Positions 9,884 through 21,340 of a stretch of DNA of 64,000 bases are shown here, one piece after another; position 1 is the first letter of the stretch, and the number at the start of each line of letters is the position of its first letter. The stretch spans positions 1,302,001 to 1,366,000 of the forward strand of contig NW_026705008.1 of the NCBI RefSeq assembly GCF_029867415.1, written 5' to 3'. The notes below the pieces were generated by a model. That model made no database searches. It was not told the DNA's origin and was given only the letters and a program-made list of their open reading frames with translations. Made by a program: the position numbers and the translations under genes. Source of the DNA: Vicia villosa. Taxonomy: Eukaryota > Streptophyta > Magnoliopsida > Fabales > Fabaceae.

Positions 9884-12800
9884 TCAAGAGATTGTTGATC
9901 CAGTATTAGTAATGTTGCCCGGCCTGCATTCACATGTGCACACATTTCGAGATCCTTCCACTACGCGCTGAGATCTTCGGGAATGAAGCTTGATATTCAC
10001 TACTTTGCCGGCCATCTGAAGGAGAAATGTAGGGGAAAAAATAGTTAAACAAAAAGGCACTTACCACCACTTCTTCTAAACAGACTCCAGAATTAACACA
10101 TTCTAGAGCTAGGAAATATCACATAACATTCAACATGAAACAGAATCGCAAAACATCTTAACATAATTATTATTTTTAAGATTCGGGTATCAAAAGTCAT
10201 ATGATAAAATTAGAATGTCAATAACTATAATTCTTAATCAATATTTCAGGTGACTTCCAACACACATTCAATCTACATATAAGCATGTCCTTTAGAAAAG
10301 AATAAATCAATATGACCTATAGAGATTACAAAGAAAATACCATCCAATATTTGACTAAAACCCCAGTAATCAAAGTAAACCAACTAATTGCTAGCTAATA
10401 ATCCTATGAAAGCACGGCTAGACTTGCAAGTGAATATTATCATATACTTTAAGCCCGAGTAACTAGTTAATACCTTATTCTTAAGCTAACTAGGAACCCA
10501 TCTATCCTGTCAAAGTGAACAGCACGATATGCTTAAAGCCCAAGTTACTAGCAGTATGACAGTTCACCCTTGAACAGCTTATAATAACTCATTTCATTGG
10601 CCTACTAGCTGTGTTAACTCAAATTCTTAAGCATACCTGATAACATCTAGATATTGTAAAGCTGTAGTTTCTAACCAAAGCTAATTCTCCAAATTACAAA
10701 ACAACAATAAGCCAAATACAGAAGTAATGAAGCTCGTGAAAGTGAAATGCTGCAGATAGGCTTGTCATCAATATTATATTCTATTGTGCTCGCCTTTCTA
10801 TTAGGGTATGTTTTGGGTTGATGGAATGTAATGGAATATAAAGGAATAGAATGGAATGTGATTATGTTCCATTTGAATGAATTCTGAAAAAATTATGGAA
10901 TGGAACCCATAAGCATCTATACCATCCATTCCATCACTTACTTTCATTTTTATCCCTCCCAATTTGAGCGAAATGGGATGGAATAAATTATTGATTTATT
11001 TTTATAACTACCAAATGGCCATTTTATTCCTGGCTTCTCTACACAGCAAGACACTTCTCCAGGATCACCCATGTATATATTAAGGAAAACAGAGAATGTA
11101 GGCAAGAATGCTGTTTTAGTGAGATAGTTAGGTCACTGAAAATTTCTCTGGAGAGGGGAGCCACTTAGTGTCGGCTGTTACATGTTAGAAATTGTTTTAT
11201 TTTCTTTCTGTGGTAACTTGCCTAGTTCATCAATTCAGATTACAAGTTATCCAATGTCTTATTCATTGATCCTAACACATTACATACCACCAATCTACAA
11301 ACTAACCCACTTCATCATACGGCCTCTAAAAATAAGCTTAACATAAACATGGACTGAAGGACATATCAAAAGTGCACTATATCTACAAGATAATTCCATT
11401 TCATTTCCCAAAACTACAATGGAGGAAAACACGCAATGAACACTTGATAAAAACTTAAATAACTAAACAAGCAGTAACAAACCATTTTCCAAACCAAGTC
11501 TTCAGGACCCAACGGTTGAGCTGGACTGGAAAACAGGAAATGCCTCGAGTACTGAAAAGGGAAAGAAAACAACAGGTAAGCAAAACAATGCACAAAATAA
11601 CAATTTTAGCAAATAGAGAATACCTAAGGCAATGATTGCTACCAATATTTGAACAGGCCACAAAATATGCCAGCTTGGTATTGGTAAACAAACAGTTATA
11701 AGATGTTGCATAATTGATGATGATGAGAAAATAATTACGTGACAGCACTAAATAGGGAAGACGGAGCAAAGTAAAATTATGTATGACCCCGATTACAAAC
11801 CTTGGCAAGATTTTGTTGCAATTCTTTGATATGAGCAGGTTGAATGTCTTTTAAATATTTCAAGAGCCAACCTGGCTTGAGAGCGTCATTGGACGAAACA
11901 AACAAAGCTATCTGCATGTACGGAAAATGAAAATTAACAAATCATAAAGGTCTGAATTGTCAGTTAACCATATATAGCATACTGGTTAATGCACTTTTGG
12001 ATCACTGGGTGTGTTCTACTTTAGAGAAATTTTAATTGGTGTTTTTAAGTTCTGGTAATAATGAGGCCAAAATTATGTGTGTAGTCTACGCTTTTCTTTG
12101 GTGCATTTGATGGAGATAGGATGCTTGCACTGTTAATGGAGTCTCCCAGCACTTAAATATTGGGGATAGGATTATCTTTTAATTTCTCTTTGGCATGGCT
12201 ATTGTCATTATCAATACAGAAAATAAGAGAAACTGGATAGCAATGCTGAACTTTTAATTTTCAATCGTCCTTGAGCAATTTAGTGCATTTGAGGATTCCT
12301 CTTCCTCGGCTTCGGCATATTTTTTTCTTTCCAAAACAAACAAAAAAATCTTCTTTGAAAGAATCTGCTTAATGTTCAGACAATGAGTCATGAAGATGAT
12401 AGTATTATTAATCAATGACCGGAGCATGTCCTATTCGTCACTTAATTCCTCTATATACCAGATGAAGAGATCATAAAATAACCACGAGTCCAAGATACTA
12501 TTGATATCTGGGTATTTTAATCTTCCTCTCTCAGAATTATTAGGCCATTATGTACTCTTACAAACATATTCTGCTATAGCAGATGATCTTCAGCAACTTT
12601 CCCAAACTGTCCACACCTAATAATATATTTGAATAGATCATTTACTATTTTAGTTGATATAAATGCATACACACCTTCCTGTAATCAAGTATGCCTTCAA
12701 AAGGAAGCTCCAGCTCATCACTTACTATAACTGGAATGCATCCACTAACAATGGCATCAAATAATCTAGCAGAGGATGGAGTGTCACCAGCAGGGTTTAG

Positions 12801-14870
12801 GCAAAATAAAGACCTGACAATGAGGAAGGCAAGCAAATAATTATTACTAAATAAGTAACCAGGGTACACATATTCAAGAGTTGAACTTATATTATGATTA
12901 CCTGCGCATGCCCTTTTGAGCTGCTTCTTTTCCCCCATCGCCAGAAGTCCCCTCCTCTATAATTACACCATCAGCTCCACTTAATTGAGCTACAAGTATA
13001 GAGCGTATCTTTCCTCCCTAAAATACAAAAAACACAAAGAAAACAACTAAACCACATGATATATAGACATGCCAGTGACAATGAAATTAAGAGAATGGCA
13101 CAAAGTCAAGTAGAGCAAAAAATGATAAGAGACTTCCAGAAATGAAAAGAATACCACATTGACAAGTAGAGATAAACATGGTAAGAGGTTTCCCGACAAG
13201 ATACTATAAAAACAGCCAATCCGAACATTCAACATTAGCCAGTCACACGATCCCACCCAACAAATCACAAGGCTTTATATAGCTATCTAAGTTGAAGGAA
13301 ATACCAAATATTACATAAAAGTTTAAAAAGTAGAATTTAACAAGTATTCTCCAAAATTGGCAATAAGTGTAACTCTAACATGAGATTGAACAAGAATGTT
13401 AATAAAATGCATACATTTGGGCGTCAAGTAGCATCAATATGCAGATACAAAAAGTTGTCATTCAAATCAATCAATCAATTGCAAATCTCACAATATGCTT
13501 ACCGCATTTCTTTTGAGGCGTCCCCGGAAGAAAAGAAGTGTATTTCTCTTGGGATTTATTTCAGACAAACATCCGGCATCACAGAAATCAACATTGGCAA
13601 CATAGGGAAGAATCAAGTCTTTCTCAAGATAAACCTGCCCCGGCTTGTACCTGAAAAAAGAATCAGAAAACAATCACCAAACACCCTTCTCAATTCAATA
13701 ATAGCATCTTATTGACAGACTCGTCTACAAATTAGGAAATTAACCAGTTCCCCGTGGAATCCATATCCGGCAACAACCATATTGCTTTCTTCACAGATCT
13801 CCTAACAGTCTTAAAAGACCACGGATGATGCACGGGCATTATGTGATCCCTTCCACCAGAGCGCTTCCAAGCAGGTTGATCTGTAATCCACTTCAAAGCT
13901 TCCTACATCCACAACAACTATTAGAACTTCACAAAGTTTAACAAATAGAGCTATAGTTTGAATAAACCTCTCCTAAACCACTTAATAAACCTTCTAATTT
14001 AACCTCACTACACACACTGAACCAAACAATTGTATTCCACAGAAAACAAAAGCACCAATTGTATAATTGTTTAAATAATGCCAAGTGTGGAAACAGATAA
14101 AAACAAGTGAAATAATATAAATATGAGTGTTAGAAGAGCACTCACACCCTATAAAGGGCCTTGCATTGTTGTTTTTCCAAGAGGAAGAAGCTTATAGTGG
14201 TGAAGAAAGGTATGTAAAACAAGTCTGCATCTTCTTGTCGATGAACCCTAACAACGCTTTTCAATAGTCTTTCCGATTGAGGAGAAATGAGATCAGCCCA
14301 AAGCCAGTAATCAATAGAATGCTACATTCACAAAAACAATTCAATAATTAATCATCACAGAATCATAACAAAAGAGAAACAAACAAAATTGGATTGAATG
14401 GATACCTGTTCGATGAGACGGTGAACGGGGCTGCCATTGGAGGTGAGATTGGAAGTATCTCTGTAAGTGTTTTGGAAAAGGAGGAGTAAATCGTAGGTGA
14501 ATTTGGAGGGCATGTTATAGACGTAAACCCTAAGAGGAAGAGAAACCGGGTAAAACGGATCGGAATAGAGTCTATAGGATTCGGAATGGGAGATTGCGTC
14601 GTCGAGATTGTTGACGTGTTGATCGGTGATTGGTTCGGGGGTTGTGTCATCGGGGAGAGAGGATGAGGGTTGGGTTTTAGCGAGGAATTGTTCGAGGGAG
14701 GCGACGAAGGAGGTTTGGGAAGAGGGGAGGTGGAAGTGGACGGAGGAGGAAGAGGGGGAGGTTCGGAGAGGAGAGAGAGAAGAGAGAAAGATGAGGAGAG
14801 AGAAACCGAGGATGGAGAGGGATATGAGGATGATTCGGGACTTGGATCTTGAGATCTGCTTTCCTGCCAT
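9884..14870 (-). CDS. GT47 exostosin-family glycosyltransferase (ARAD-like)
   Basis: Predicted Golgi type II membrane glycosyltransferase, probably acting on cell-wall polysaccharide (family knowledge; substrate unknown). Nine exons on the minus strand: 14406-14870, 14148-14321, 13745-13902, 13503-13650, 12902-13017, 12675-12813, 11801-11911, 11483-11551 and 9884-10015. All junctions are GT/AG and keep frame, giving 1512 nt and 503 aa. Residues about 13-32 form an N-terminal membrane anchor after a basic start. An NLTS glycosylation sequon follows near residue 143. The exostosin domain runs from about 112 to 450 and includes [16 protein letters not shown] (from residue 358), DELELPFEG and DYRK. 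The tail is Cys-rich (CTCECRPG). The ATG at 14868-14870 opens the only frame reaching the anchor. Closest remembered relatives are Arabidopsis ARAD1-like exostosins; the exact orthologue is not certain. The last intron is 1467 bp. Confidence 0.93.
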
Positions 14871-15300
14871 TTTTCTTCTGATTAATTGGTGTTTGTCGAT
14901 GTGTTCATGTTAATGGGACGGTGAATGAAAGAAGATACATTGTTACAGACACAGATGGTTATTGAGGAATGCTTTTCTGGTTTTAAAATATAAAAAATTG
15001 TCGAAATTTAAAATTATTGGGTTTTGATTTGAATGCTTTTCTGTGTAGTGATGTTGTTGTGGGTTACTGAAGCAAGTAGGAAGAATCCTATCATGAAGCG
15101 GGCAACTAAGGAAGGAAAACATGAATATAAGAAATTCTCTTGCACACAATTAATTACAAAATTTTAATTAATTAAAGAATTAAAGAATATAATATATATA
15201 TATAAGATTTTCTTCCTCTTTCTCAATCACAATCACTTCATAAATTCAAATAAAAAATATGAAAGATTAAATAAATTAAAATTTTCCTCACTTCTTATTG
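14871..15300. other. Promoter-side region of the GT47 gene
   Basis: This is upstream sequence for the minus-strand gene starting at 14870. No clear TATA box was fixed. The short minus-strand frame at 14943-15149 has no recognisable domain and is probably chance. Confidence 0.4.
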
Positions 15301-15379
15301 GTTCTTCCTAAGAATGTGGATTTATGGTTGTTTTCATGTAAGAATTTCTCACTAAGGAAAGGCGATATATGAGAGCGGG

Positions 15380-16250
15380 CTTACGAGAAATGCATGTTGA
15401 ATTTTTATTTCTTTAGGCTCACCAAATCCATGCAAGAAAGAAGAAAACTACCCATATGTCATACTTTACCTCATGGTAGATAACAAAAGGCAAAGTATTA
15501 CATTATCCTATGTTGAACTAATCACTAAAATCCTATCCTACACCGACTATGAGTTCAGAGAAGAAGAACCAAGTTTGGCGCACACAAAGATAAGACAGAC
15601 GGTTATAAGCAAATGGGATTTGCTATTCAAGAAGGGGAATTTGTCTTACTGCCACCAAGATTAGCAAGGCAGCAAAGAAACAATGATTATTGACCATTCT
15701 CCTCAAACACCCTCAATGACATTCGTGGTGAACAAAGGGCAATGAATGCAGAGATTGACAAACTCATCAAAAGAATGGAGAAAAGAAACATCATCTCACC
15801 AATAGCCTCGAGCGAGGACGATGATGATGAAATGAACTAATTGTTTCTTTTAATTCCGTAAAATGTCCTTCTTGTAGTTTTAATTTCATGTAATAAATAA
15901 AAGCAATATTTTTCTCTTTCCTAAATGCTTTATTTGCCTATATCTACATATTTATTTTTTTGCAATGCATCTTTACCTGCTTTTTTGATTTCGACAAAAG
16001 GGGAGTAAAGTATACTCTCTATTTAACTTATAGGCCATTTAATTACTCTAAACATATATGTGTTATTTTCTTTTACCACCTCCCTTGAAAGATGTGTTGT
16101 CATCATCAAAAAGAGGGAGAATGTGGAACATTGTTTTGCAGTTAATATGCCTTTAATAAGGACAAAAACTTTTGATGATGACAACTAATGTCTTCTGACA
16201 AGTCAAACATATGCGGTTAAGCGGATAAATATGCAAACCTACATATTAAG
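15380..16250 (+). mobile_element. SIRE/Maximus-like copia 3' remnant
   Basis: The plus strand carries a broken coding tail: frames at 15473-15664 and 15610-15840, the latter ending in an acidic SSEDDDDDEMN stretch before a stop at 15838-15840. A 3' untranslated stretch follows, then the purine tract AAAAAGAGGGAGAATG near 16109-16124 and the LTR-like start TGTGGAACATTG. A CATCATCAAAAAG(A/G)GGGAGAATG block before the LTR is typical of SIRE/Maximus copia elements. Reverse transcriptase and the other LTR are not present. The assignment rests on the polypurine block and the position of the tail. Confidence 0.55.
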
Positions 16251-16980
16251 ATTTGATGGACTTGACTATCTAATAATGGAAATCAAATGAAATACAAACT
16301 TAAGCTTCATCTCAAGTGAAATCCGCAAGTGCCTATAAAAAAAAGTATTCAACAAAGTCTTAGAGTACAAGAAAATCCTACCTTGATTAGTCTGGGTGAA
16401 TACTTTGTAAACCATAAGGGTATTCTCGTAAAAGTGCATGGCTAAATCACCCACACACAAAAACATATTTTCAAAGTGATTTTTCTCAAGAAAATATTTT
16501 CAAAAATATCTTGAAATTGTGCCAGATGAGTTGGAAGATGTATGAGAAGCTCTGAGCAATTTTTGTCTTAACCAATCGATTGATATTCAAATAACAACAA
16601 ATTTTCTTTTAAGATACTGATATTCAACCAACACTTATCACCTACAATCCCATCTCAAATTCGAATCCTGAATATAACCACAAATCCTCAATGCTCTTCA
16701 TCAGAATACTAAAGCCTTCTACTGCGATCAAAAAAAGAAATGAGGATAATGAATCTCACTGTCTTTGATCTTGACTCATTTTAAACTACTTTGTTGGGCT
16801 CCCTTGTATCAACATGAAGACTAAAGACAAATTTAGGCATTCTTTTATTCATTTCATCCATTTATCATGGAATCTCATTTTTTTCCATCACATATAATAT
16901 GAAATTCCATTATACTGAATCAAATATCTTTTCAAATTCCATTTATAATATCACGTTTTCTTCTTTCTCTCGACCTCGTC
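16250..16980. other. Probable LTR-derived and unassigned spacer
   Basis: This follows the SIRE-like polypurine tract and is probably partly LTR (to about 16560). No coding domain is recognised, and no second LTR copy was found to fix the border. Confidence 0.35.
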
Positions 16981-18170
16981 CACTATTTCATTTACCACCA
17001 AGATATTTTAAATAATTTGTTTTTCAAAAATGAAGGTTGATTGGTTTTCTAAAATACCTTGGATATGACTTTGTATATGCATCCTATTAGAGAAATTGGT
17101 TTGTAGTTTGATACCTTTGTTGGACTATTTTTCTTTGATATTAGAACCATAAGTGAAAATTTGCTCATTTCACAATCCAATCCAATCGTTTGGATGGAAT
17201 TCTTTCGTAACCCTCATAAAATCATATATGATATTCATCCATAATTCTTTTATAAACTCAAAATTAACTCCGTCTAGACCCAGGCTTTTGGAACATTTGC
17301 ATTCCCTCGCCTTTGGGATTTCCTCTTCTGAAATTTCTCGAATCATTTCATCTTGCCCTTTTTCTCGCAGTTTTTTGAATTCCTTATTTGCCGTATCGAC
17401 CTTTCCCTACTTTTAGTACATCGAAACAAACGACCAGGAAAAAAAATATTTTGTAGTACTTGATCTCATCACTGATTATGAAATTTGAAAAGATTTTGAA
17501 AGTAACAATAAAATTATCTTTTAGCTCTTTATGTTTTCTTCTATTCACTTCCAGTGATACAATTTCATTTTTTTTCCTTCGCTTATTTACACCCGTGGTA
17601 ATATTTAATACTTGTGTCTCCTTAGTTCAACCATTTACTTCTTGCTATTTGCCTTTGAATCTTGTAGTTGAGATTTGACAACTTATACATATGTGTTGTT
17701 ATTTCTCTCTTTTTATTCATATATTCTTTTGATAAATTCATTGTTTCTCCTTTAATCTTTAATATTTCCTTACATATTATGTGTATGCGTTTTACCAATC
17801 TTTTAACTTTTCCTTGATCACATCCCTCATCCTTCCACCTTGATTTTGCCAATGAAAGCAGATGTATTCTCAATTTTTCTCAACAATTCTCACAGATAAC
17901 TCAGGCCATAACTCGTGTTTTCTTCTTCCATCACAAGGTGCGTAAATGTTAACTATCTTAATATGTTTCCTATCTTCCTCCATTTTCCTTCGGATCTTAT
18001 TACATGCTAACCATAATTTTAAACATCAATCATCTAAGTTTGGTAGATTCCAATGTTTCGGATCTACAAATATCATTTCTGACATTGAATTGCAGTACTT
18101 ACTCATTTCTTGTAGGATCAGTCAAAATTCAAAGTTGTTCTTCGTGACTTGATTTAATGCTAACCTTCGT
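16980..18170 (-). pseudogene. LINE (L1-type) ORF2 remnant: endonuclease to reverse transcriptase
   Basis: On the minus strand the order is endonuclease end (about 18170-17880, containing VNIYAPCDGRRKHELW), linker (17873-17622, ending QIARSKWLN) and reverse transcriptase start (17420-17000, with SKSLGLDGVNFEFIKELW and PISLIGCIYKVISK). These match plant L1 ORF2 patterns (SPGPDG-F-F, KPISLVG). There are many stops and frame changes, and the catalytic YADD part of the reverse transcriptase is absent. It is an old, inactive fragment. Confidence 0.8.
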
Positions 18171-18319
18171 ATTGATAAGCGGGTAAATATACTCTACCCT
18201 TTTGGAGGAAAAGATAAGATTACTTTAGACAAAAATTAAATAAAACAAAATAGAAGATGGTTTTTATTTTAGAGAAAAAAAGATGTAAGAGAAAGTAAAT
18301 CTAAGAGAGGGATAAATGG

Positions 18320-18498
18320 AGTAAGGATTCACTCCATTTCTTACCCTCCATTTCTTTTCTATTACTATAGTTTTTTTGTATATATTACACGTATTTCTAA
18401 GACATGTGACATATATTTATTATTTATTTAACTTTATGCACAAAAAACTATAGTAATAGAAAATAAATGGAGTGTAAGAAATGGAGTGAATCCTTACT
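18320..18498. mobile_element. Foldback MITE with 10-bp TSD (Mutator-like)
   Basis: The ends are AGTAAGGATTCACTCCATTT and its exact inverse, and the inverted repeat continues for about 57 bp on each side to ACTATAGTTTTTTGT, leaving a short AT-rich loop. GGATAAATGG flanks it at 18310-18319 and 18499-18508. Duplications of 9-10 bp fit Mutator-type MITEs. It is 179 bp long and lies about 290 bp beyond the stop codon of the TOL gene. Confidence 0.88.
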
Positions 18499-18790
18499 GG
18501 ATAAATGGAAAGTCACATAAATGAAAGTTAAAGAATCTAAATTCTCTATAAGAATCTAAATACTCCTGTGAATTGTGGCATTAATTCTATATACTCTACA
18601 AGTCTACACTATAAAACTAATCAGGCACTTTACAAGAAACTATATAGTATGGCCATGTATTCAAACATAAATTGTGCCAAATTTAAACAAAAATTCATTT
18701 AAAATTAAACATAAATCTGAATGTAGGAAGCCGTATAGCCAAAGACACTGTTATGAACTTATGTATTCAAGTACAAATTAAAGTAGCAAC

Positions 18791-20347
18791 TCATAAGGAG
18801 ATGGATTCATATTTTGATGATTGTTGGTTCTTAGGATCTTGTCCCCATTGAGATGTATCACCACCCTTTTTGCCGAAAATCATTTCATCAAGATCATCCA
18901 TCATGTCATCATGGCTCAATCCTTGGACTCCAGTTTTTGAACTACCTGGCTTTCTAATCAAGGCATCTTCTCTAAAATGTGGCGACTCATCTTGCTCTAT
19001 AGCAACAGGTATCATCATATCTGGTTCTGGTTTAAGTGAAGAAACTTTAGGTTTCTTCTTCTTCTTCAACTCATCATATTTGGACAATACCTTATGAATC
19101 TCATCATTTACTTGCAAGGCTTCGAAAAGTAGTGCTTCATTGTTCCCAACAGTCTCAATGATTCTATGGACAATGGATTGAGACTCACGGCATTGTTGTA
19201 GTAATGTGAGGGTCAATTCTTGCTGCAAATGAAAGGAAATATAGACTTAACTTATGAAACACTAATACAAACATGAATATGACACTGACATATCAAAATT
19301 GATAATGGTATAAGAAAATGTAATGACTAATCACATGTGTTAGTATTGTGTTGGACACTGACCCCTGTCAGATACAGGATACGCCTTTGATCCGAATTAT
19401 CGGTGTTGGAGTAGTCAGTTGTTATAAACATGGCAAAAAACAACTAAAATGAAACTGGCTACTAATGCATGTCAAGCAAAGCAAAATAAAGTACCTTAAG
19501 AACATTTTGTTGCGGTGAAGAAGATAACACAGAAGATAGAAGGTCACTGCAATTTCTCGCAACATCAAAAGCCTCTTTTGTTTGTTGAGAAGTGTAACTT
19601 GTGACATGATTTTTATGCTGAATAAGATGTTCAAGACTGCGACCAGCCTCAGGTGCAGAGGCAGAACCAGAACCAGAAGGAGCAAAAACATGAGCCAAAC
19701 TTTCATTGTCACAGCCAGGAAACCGAACACCCCTTGCTTTCAAACTCTACAACATAAAACATTAACAAAACAACATCTTAATATTAAACCTTTAATCAAT
19801 GTAAAACTGCAAAATTAGTAATTACCTTGTAAGTTTCTTCATAAACAGGCAAATACCGAAGCTCCGTAGTCGATTCACCCCAACACTGAATCATCCTCAA
19901 AGCCTTATCCCTACCACTAACAAAACTCTGATCAGAATCATCAACAATCTTAACCATTTCATCAAGCACTCTCTCAGTCGCAACCTCAAAGAACCCCTTA
20001 TCACAATTCTTCAGCAACGCTTCAAGCAAAACCAAAGCCAAATACTGCCCTCTAGGACTTGTCACCATCACCCTTTTCTTGATCGCACGTACAGCTTCAC
20101 AAGTCTGAACCTTTTCAGCATTGACCAAATCACAAACATGCAGAATCATACCCCAGTTAGGCTCATCAAGTGACTCAGAAGTAGCATCAGAAACAAGCTT
20201 ATCAGCATGGTTTGGCTCTTGAAAAAACTCTTTCATCTTGAAACTCATGGTACTCATTCCAGCGCTTACTTTTCTACCCATTTCAGCTCCGTTGATCTTG
20301 AGACGCTCTCCTATAGCGTTCACTTTTTCCTTCAAATTGTCACTCAT
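18791..20347 (-). CDS. TOM1-like (TOL) protein with VHS and GAT domains
   Basis: Predicted ubiquitin-binding adaptor that sorts ubiquitinated membrane cargo toward the vacuole; TOL proteins serve an ESCRT-0-like role in plants (family knowledge). Three exons on the minus strand: 19826-20347, 19495-19746 and 18791-19222. All are in phase 0 with GT/AG borders, totalling 1206 nt and 401 aa. The VHS domain lies at about residues 45-178 and includes DEPNWGMILHVCDLVN, ALVLLEALLKNC and the conserved R-ALRMIQCWGE stretch. The GAT three-helix region is about 190-290. A Lys-rich run (ELKKKKKPK) follows. The acidic MMDDLDEMIFGKK near the C-terminus is a conserved motif of this group. At 401 aa it fits the short TOLs that lack a long Gln-rich tail. 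A TTTATA sequence near 20424 could be the TATA box. Confidence 0.93.
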
Positions 20348-20749
20348 GTTTTGTTAAATGCTTCAGTTTCACTCCAAGAATATGAACAAGTTTATTGAAC
20401 TATGGTGTTGGAAAAGACGCGTATAAAGTGGTGGATGATCATTGGAGTCTCAGTCTCTACCCTTGTCCTTTTCCAGATATCTTCCTTCTCTCTCTCAATC
20501 TTTGATTCTTTTCCTTTTGGAATTCAATTCCTAGTACGTTACGGCGATTCTGAAAGATATATAAAGCAAACTTTTTGTCAAATATTGCAATGTCTTTATG
20601 GCAAAGTACCTATTTGTTTCTTATCTATTGTTTTCTATGTATTATATAATTGATAATTTCTTTTTTATGAATAAAACTTAATGTTTGTTTATAGAATGAA
20701 AATTGTATTATTCAAGTTAGTGCCATATGATAACATATTATGTCAAAGA
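20348..20749. promoter_or_regulatory. Upstream region of the TOL gene
   Basis: On the minus strand CACTTTATAC (20421-20430) lies about 75 bp before the ATG and could act as a TATA box. Pyrimidine-rich sequence (CTTCCTTCTCTCTCTC on plus, about 20480-20495) lies farther upstream. No other gene is seen. The promoter call is inferred from position. Confidence 0.35.
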
Positions 20750-20768
20750 GTTACACTATGGAAGTTTT

Positions 20769-20920
20769 TTTTGGCTTTAAACCACCGGTTTAGTCCGGTT
20801 CGGGGGCGAGTTCTGGCATCAAGTGGTTCCATCCCCCTCCCGATCGCAGTTGCGGGGGATCGAACCATGGTTCTCCCTACCAAGTCCAGCGCCAATCACC
20901 ACTGGACCAACTAACGATTG
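20769..20920 (-). mobile_element. tRNA-derived SINE with perfect 19-bp TSD
   Basis: On the minus strand this 152-bp insertion carries an RNA polymerase III A box, TGGTCCAGTGG (20899-20909), and B box, GGTTCGATCCC (20856-20866), 32 bp apart as in tRNA-derived promoters. It is bounded by identical 19-bp copies of GTTACACTATGGAAGTTTT at 20750-20768 and 20921-20939. A short A-run (T-run on plus) lies at the 3' end. Long duplications with an A tail indicate LINE-mediated insertion. It cannot fold as a complete tRNA, so it is a SINE and not a tRNA gene. Confidence 0.9.
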
Positions 20921-20939
20921 GTTACACTATGGAAGTTTT

Positions 20940-21087
20940 AGTTTAAAGTAAAGTGCAACCGGTTGATATATTATCCAGTAAGTTTTAGTTAAAAATTGAG
21001 TTAGTAGTGAAAGTGCAATCGGTTGATAGAATATGTCAACCGATTACATCTGAGAGTTTTCAGTTTATTTGTTAGTTAATTGTAGCT

Positions 21088-21172
<85 letters not shown>

Positions 21173-21340
21173 ATTTGAGTATCTTATGAATGAACAGATT
21201 GTATATTTTCATCATCAATTTTACTCTCTCTAATTCTCTCTCCCTCTCTACACTCAATTATTCAACAACCTTGTGGTTTTAAGTTCTAACATTTGCCATC
21301 AAGAGTCTGGTATGATCCATCAAAAACCTAGTGTGCAATC
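20940..21340 (+). repeat. Probable LTR/leader of the copia element, with (AT)n
   Basis: This sequence contains two copies of a GTGCAA(C/T)CGGTTGATA motif, a 79-bp (AT)n microsatellite at 21092-21170, and near 21290 TGCCATCAAGAG, a degraded form of the initiator-tRNA primer-binding site. It leads directly into gag-like coding sequence. The LTR start was not located. Confidence 0.5.
21092..21170. repeat. (AT)n microsatellite, 79 bp
   Basis: Uninterrupted AT dinucleotide repeat within the probable LTR. It is likely length-polymorphic and prone to assembly error. Confidence 0.97.

Noticed and set aside
10803..10995. MITE in the last intron of the GT47 gene, rich in TGGAATG words
   Set aside because: The words recur, but I could not pair convincing terminal inverted repeats or a duplication.
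11455..11808. Minus-strand frame spanning an exon and introns
   Set aside because: It reads through splice sites; only 11483-11551 is coding, in the gene's own frame.
13380..13715. 111-codon plus-strand frame
   Set aside because: It lies antisense to exon 4 of the GT47 gene and its flanking introns; the minus-strand exon has clear family motifs.
14626..14913. Plus-strand Glu/Arg-rich frame
   Set aside because: Antisense shadow of the Ser/Pro-rich first exon of the GT47 gene.
20769..20920. A tRNA gene (good A and B boxes)
   Set aside because: No complete cloverleaf; flanking 19-bp duplications and an A-run show a SINE insertion.
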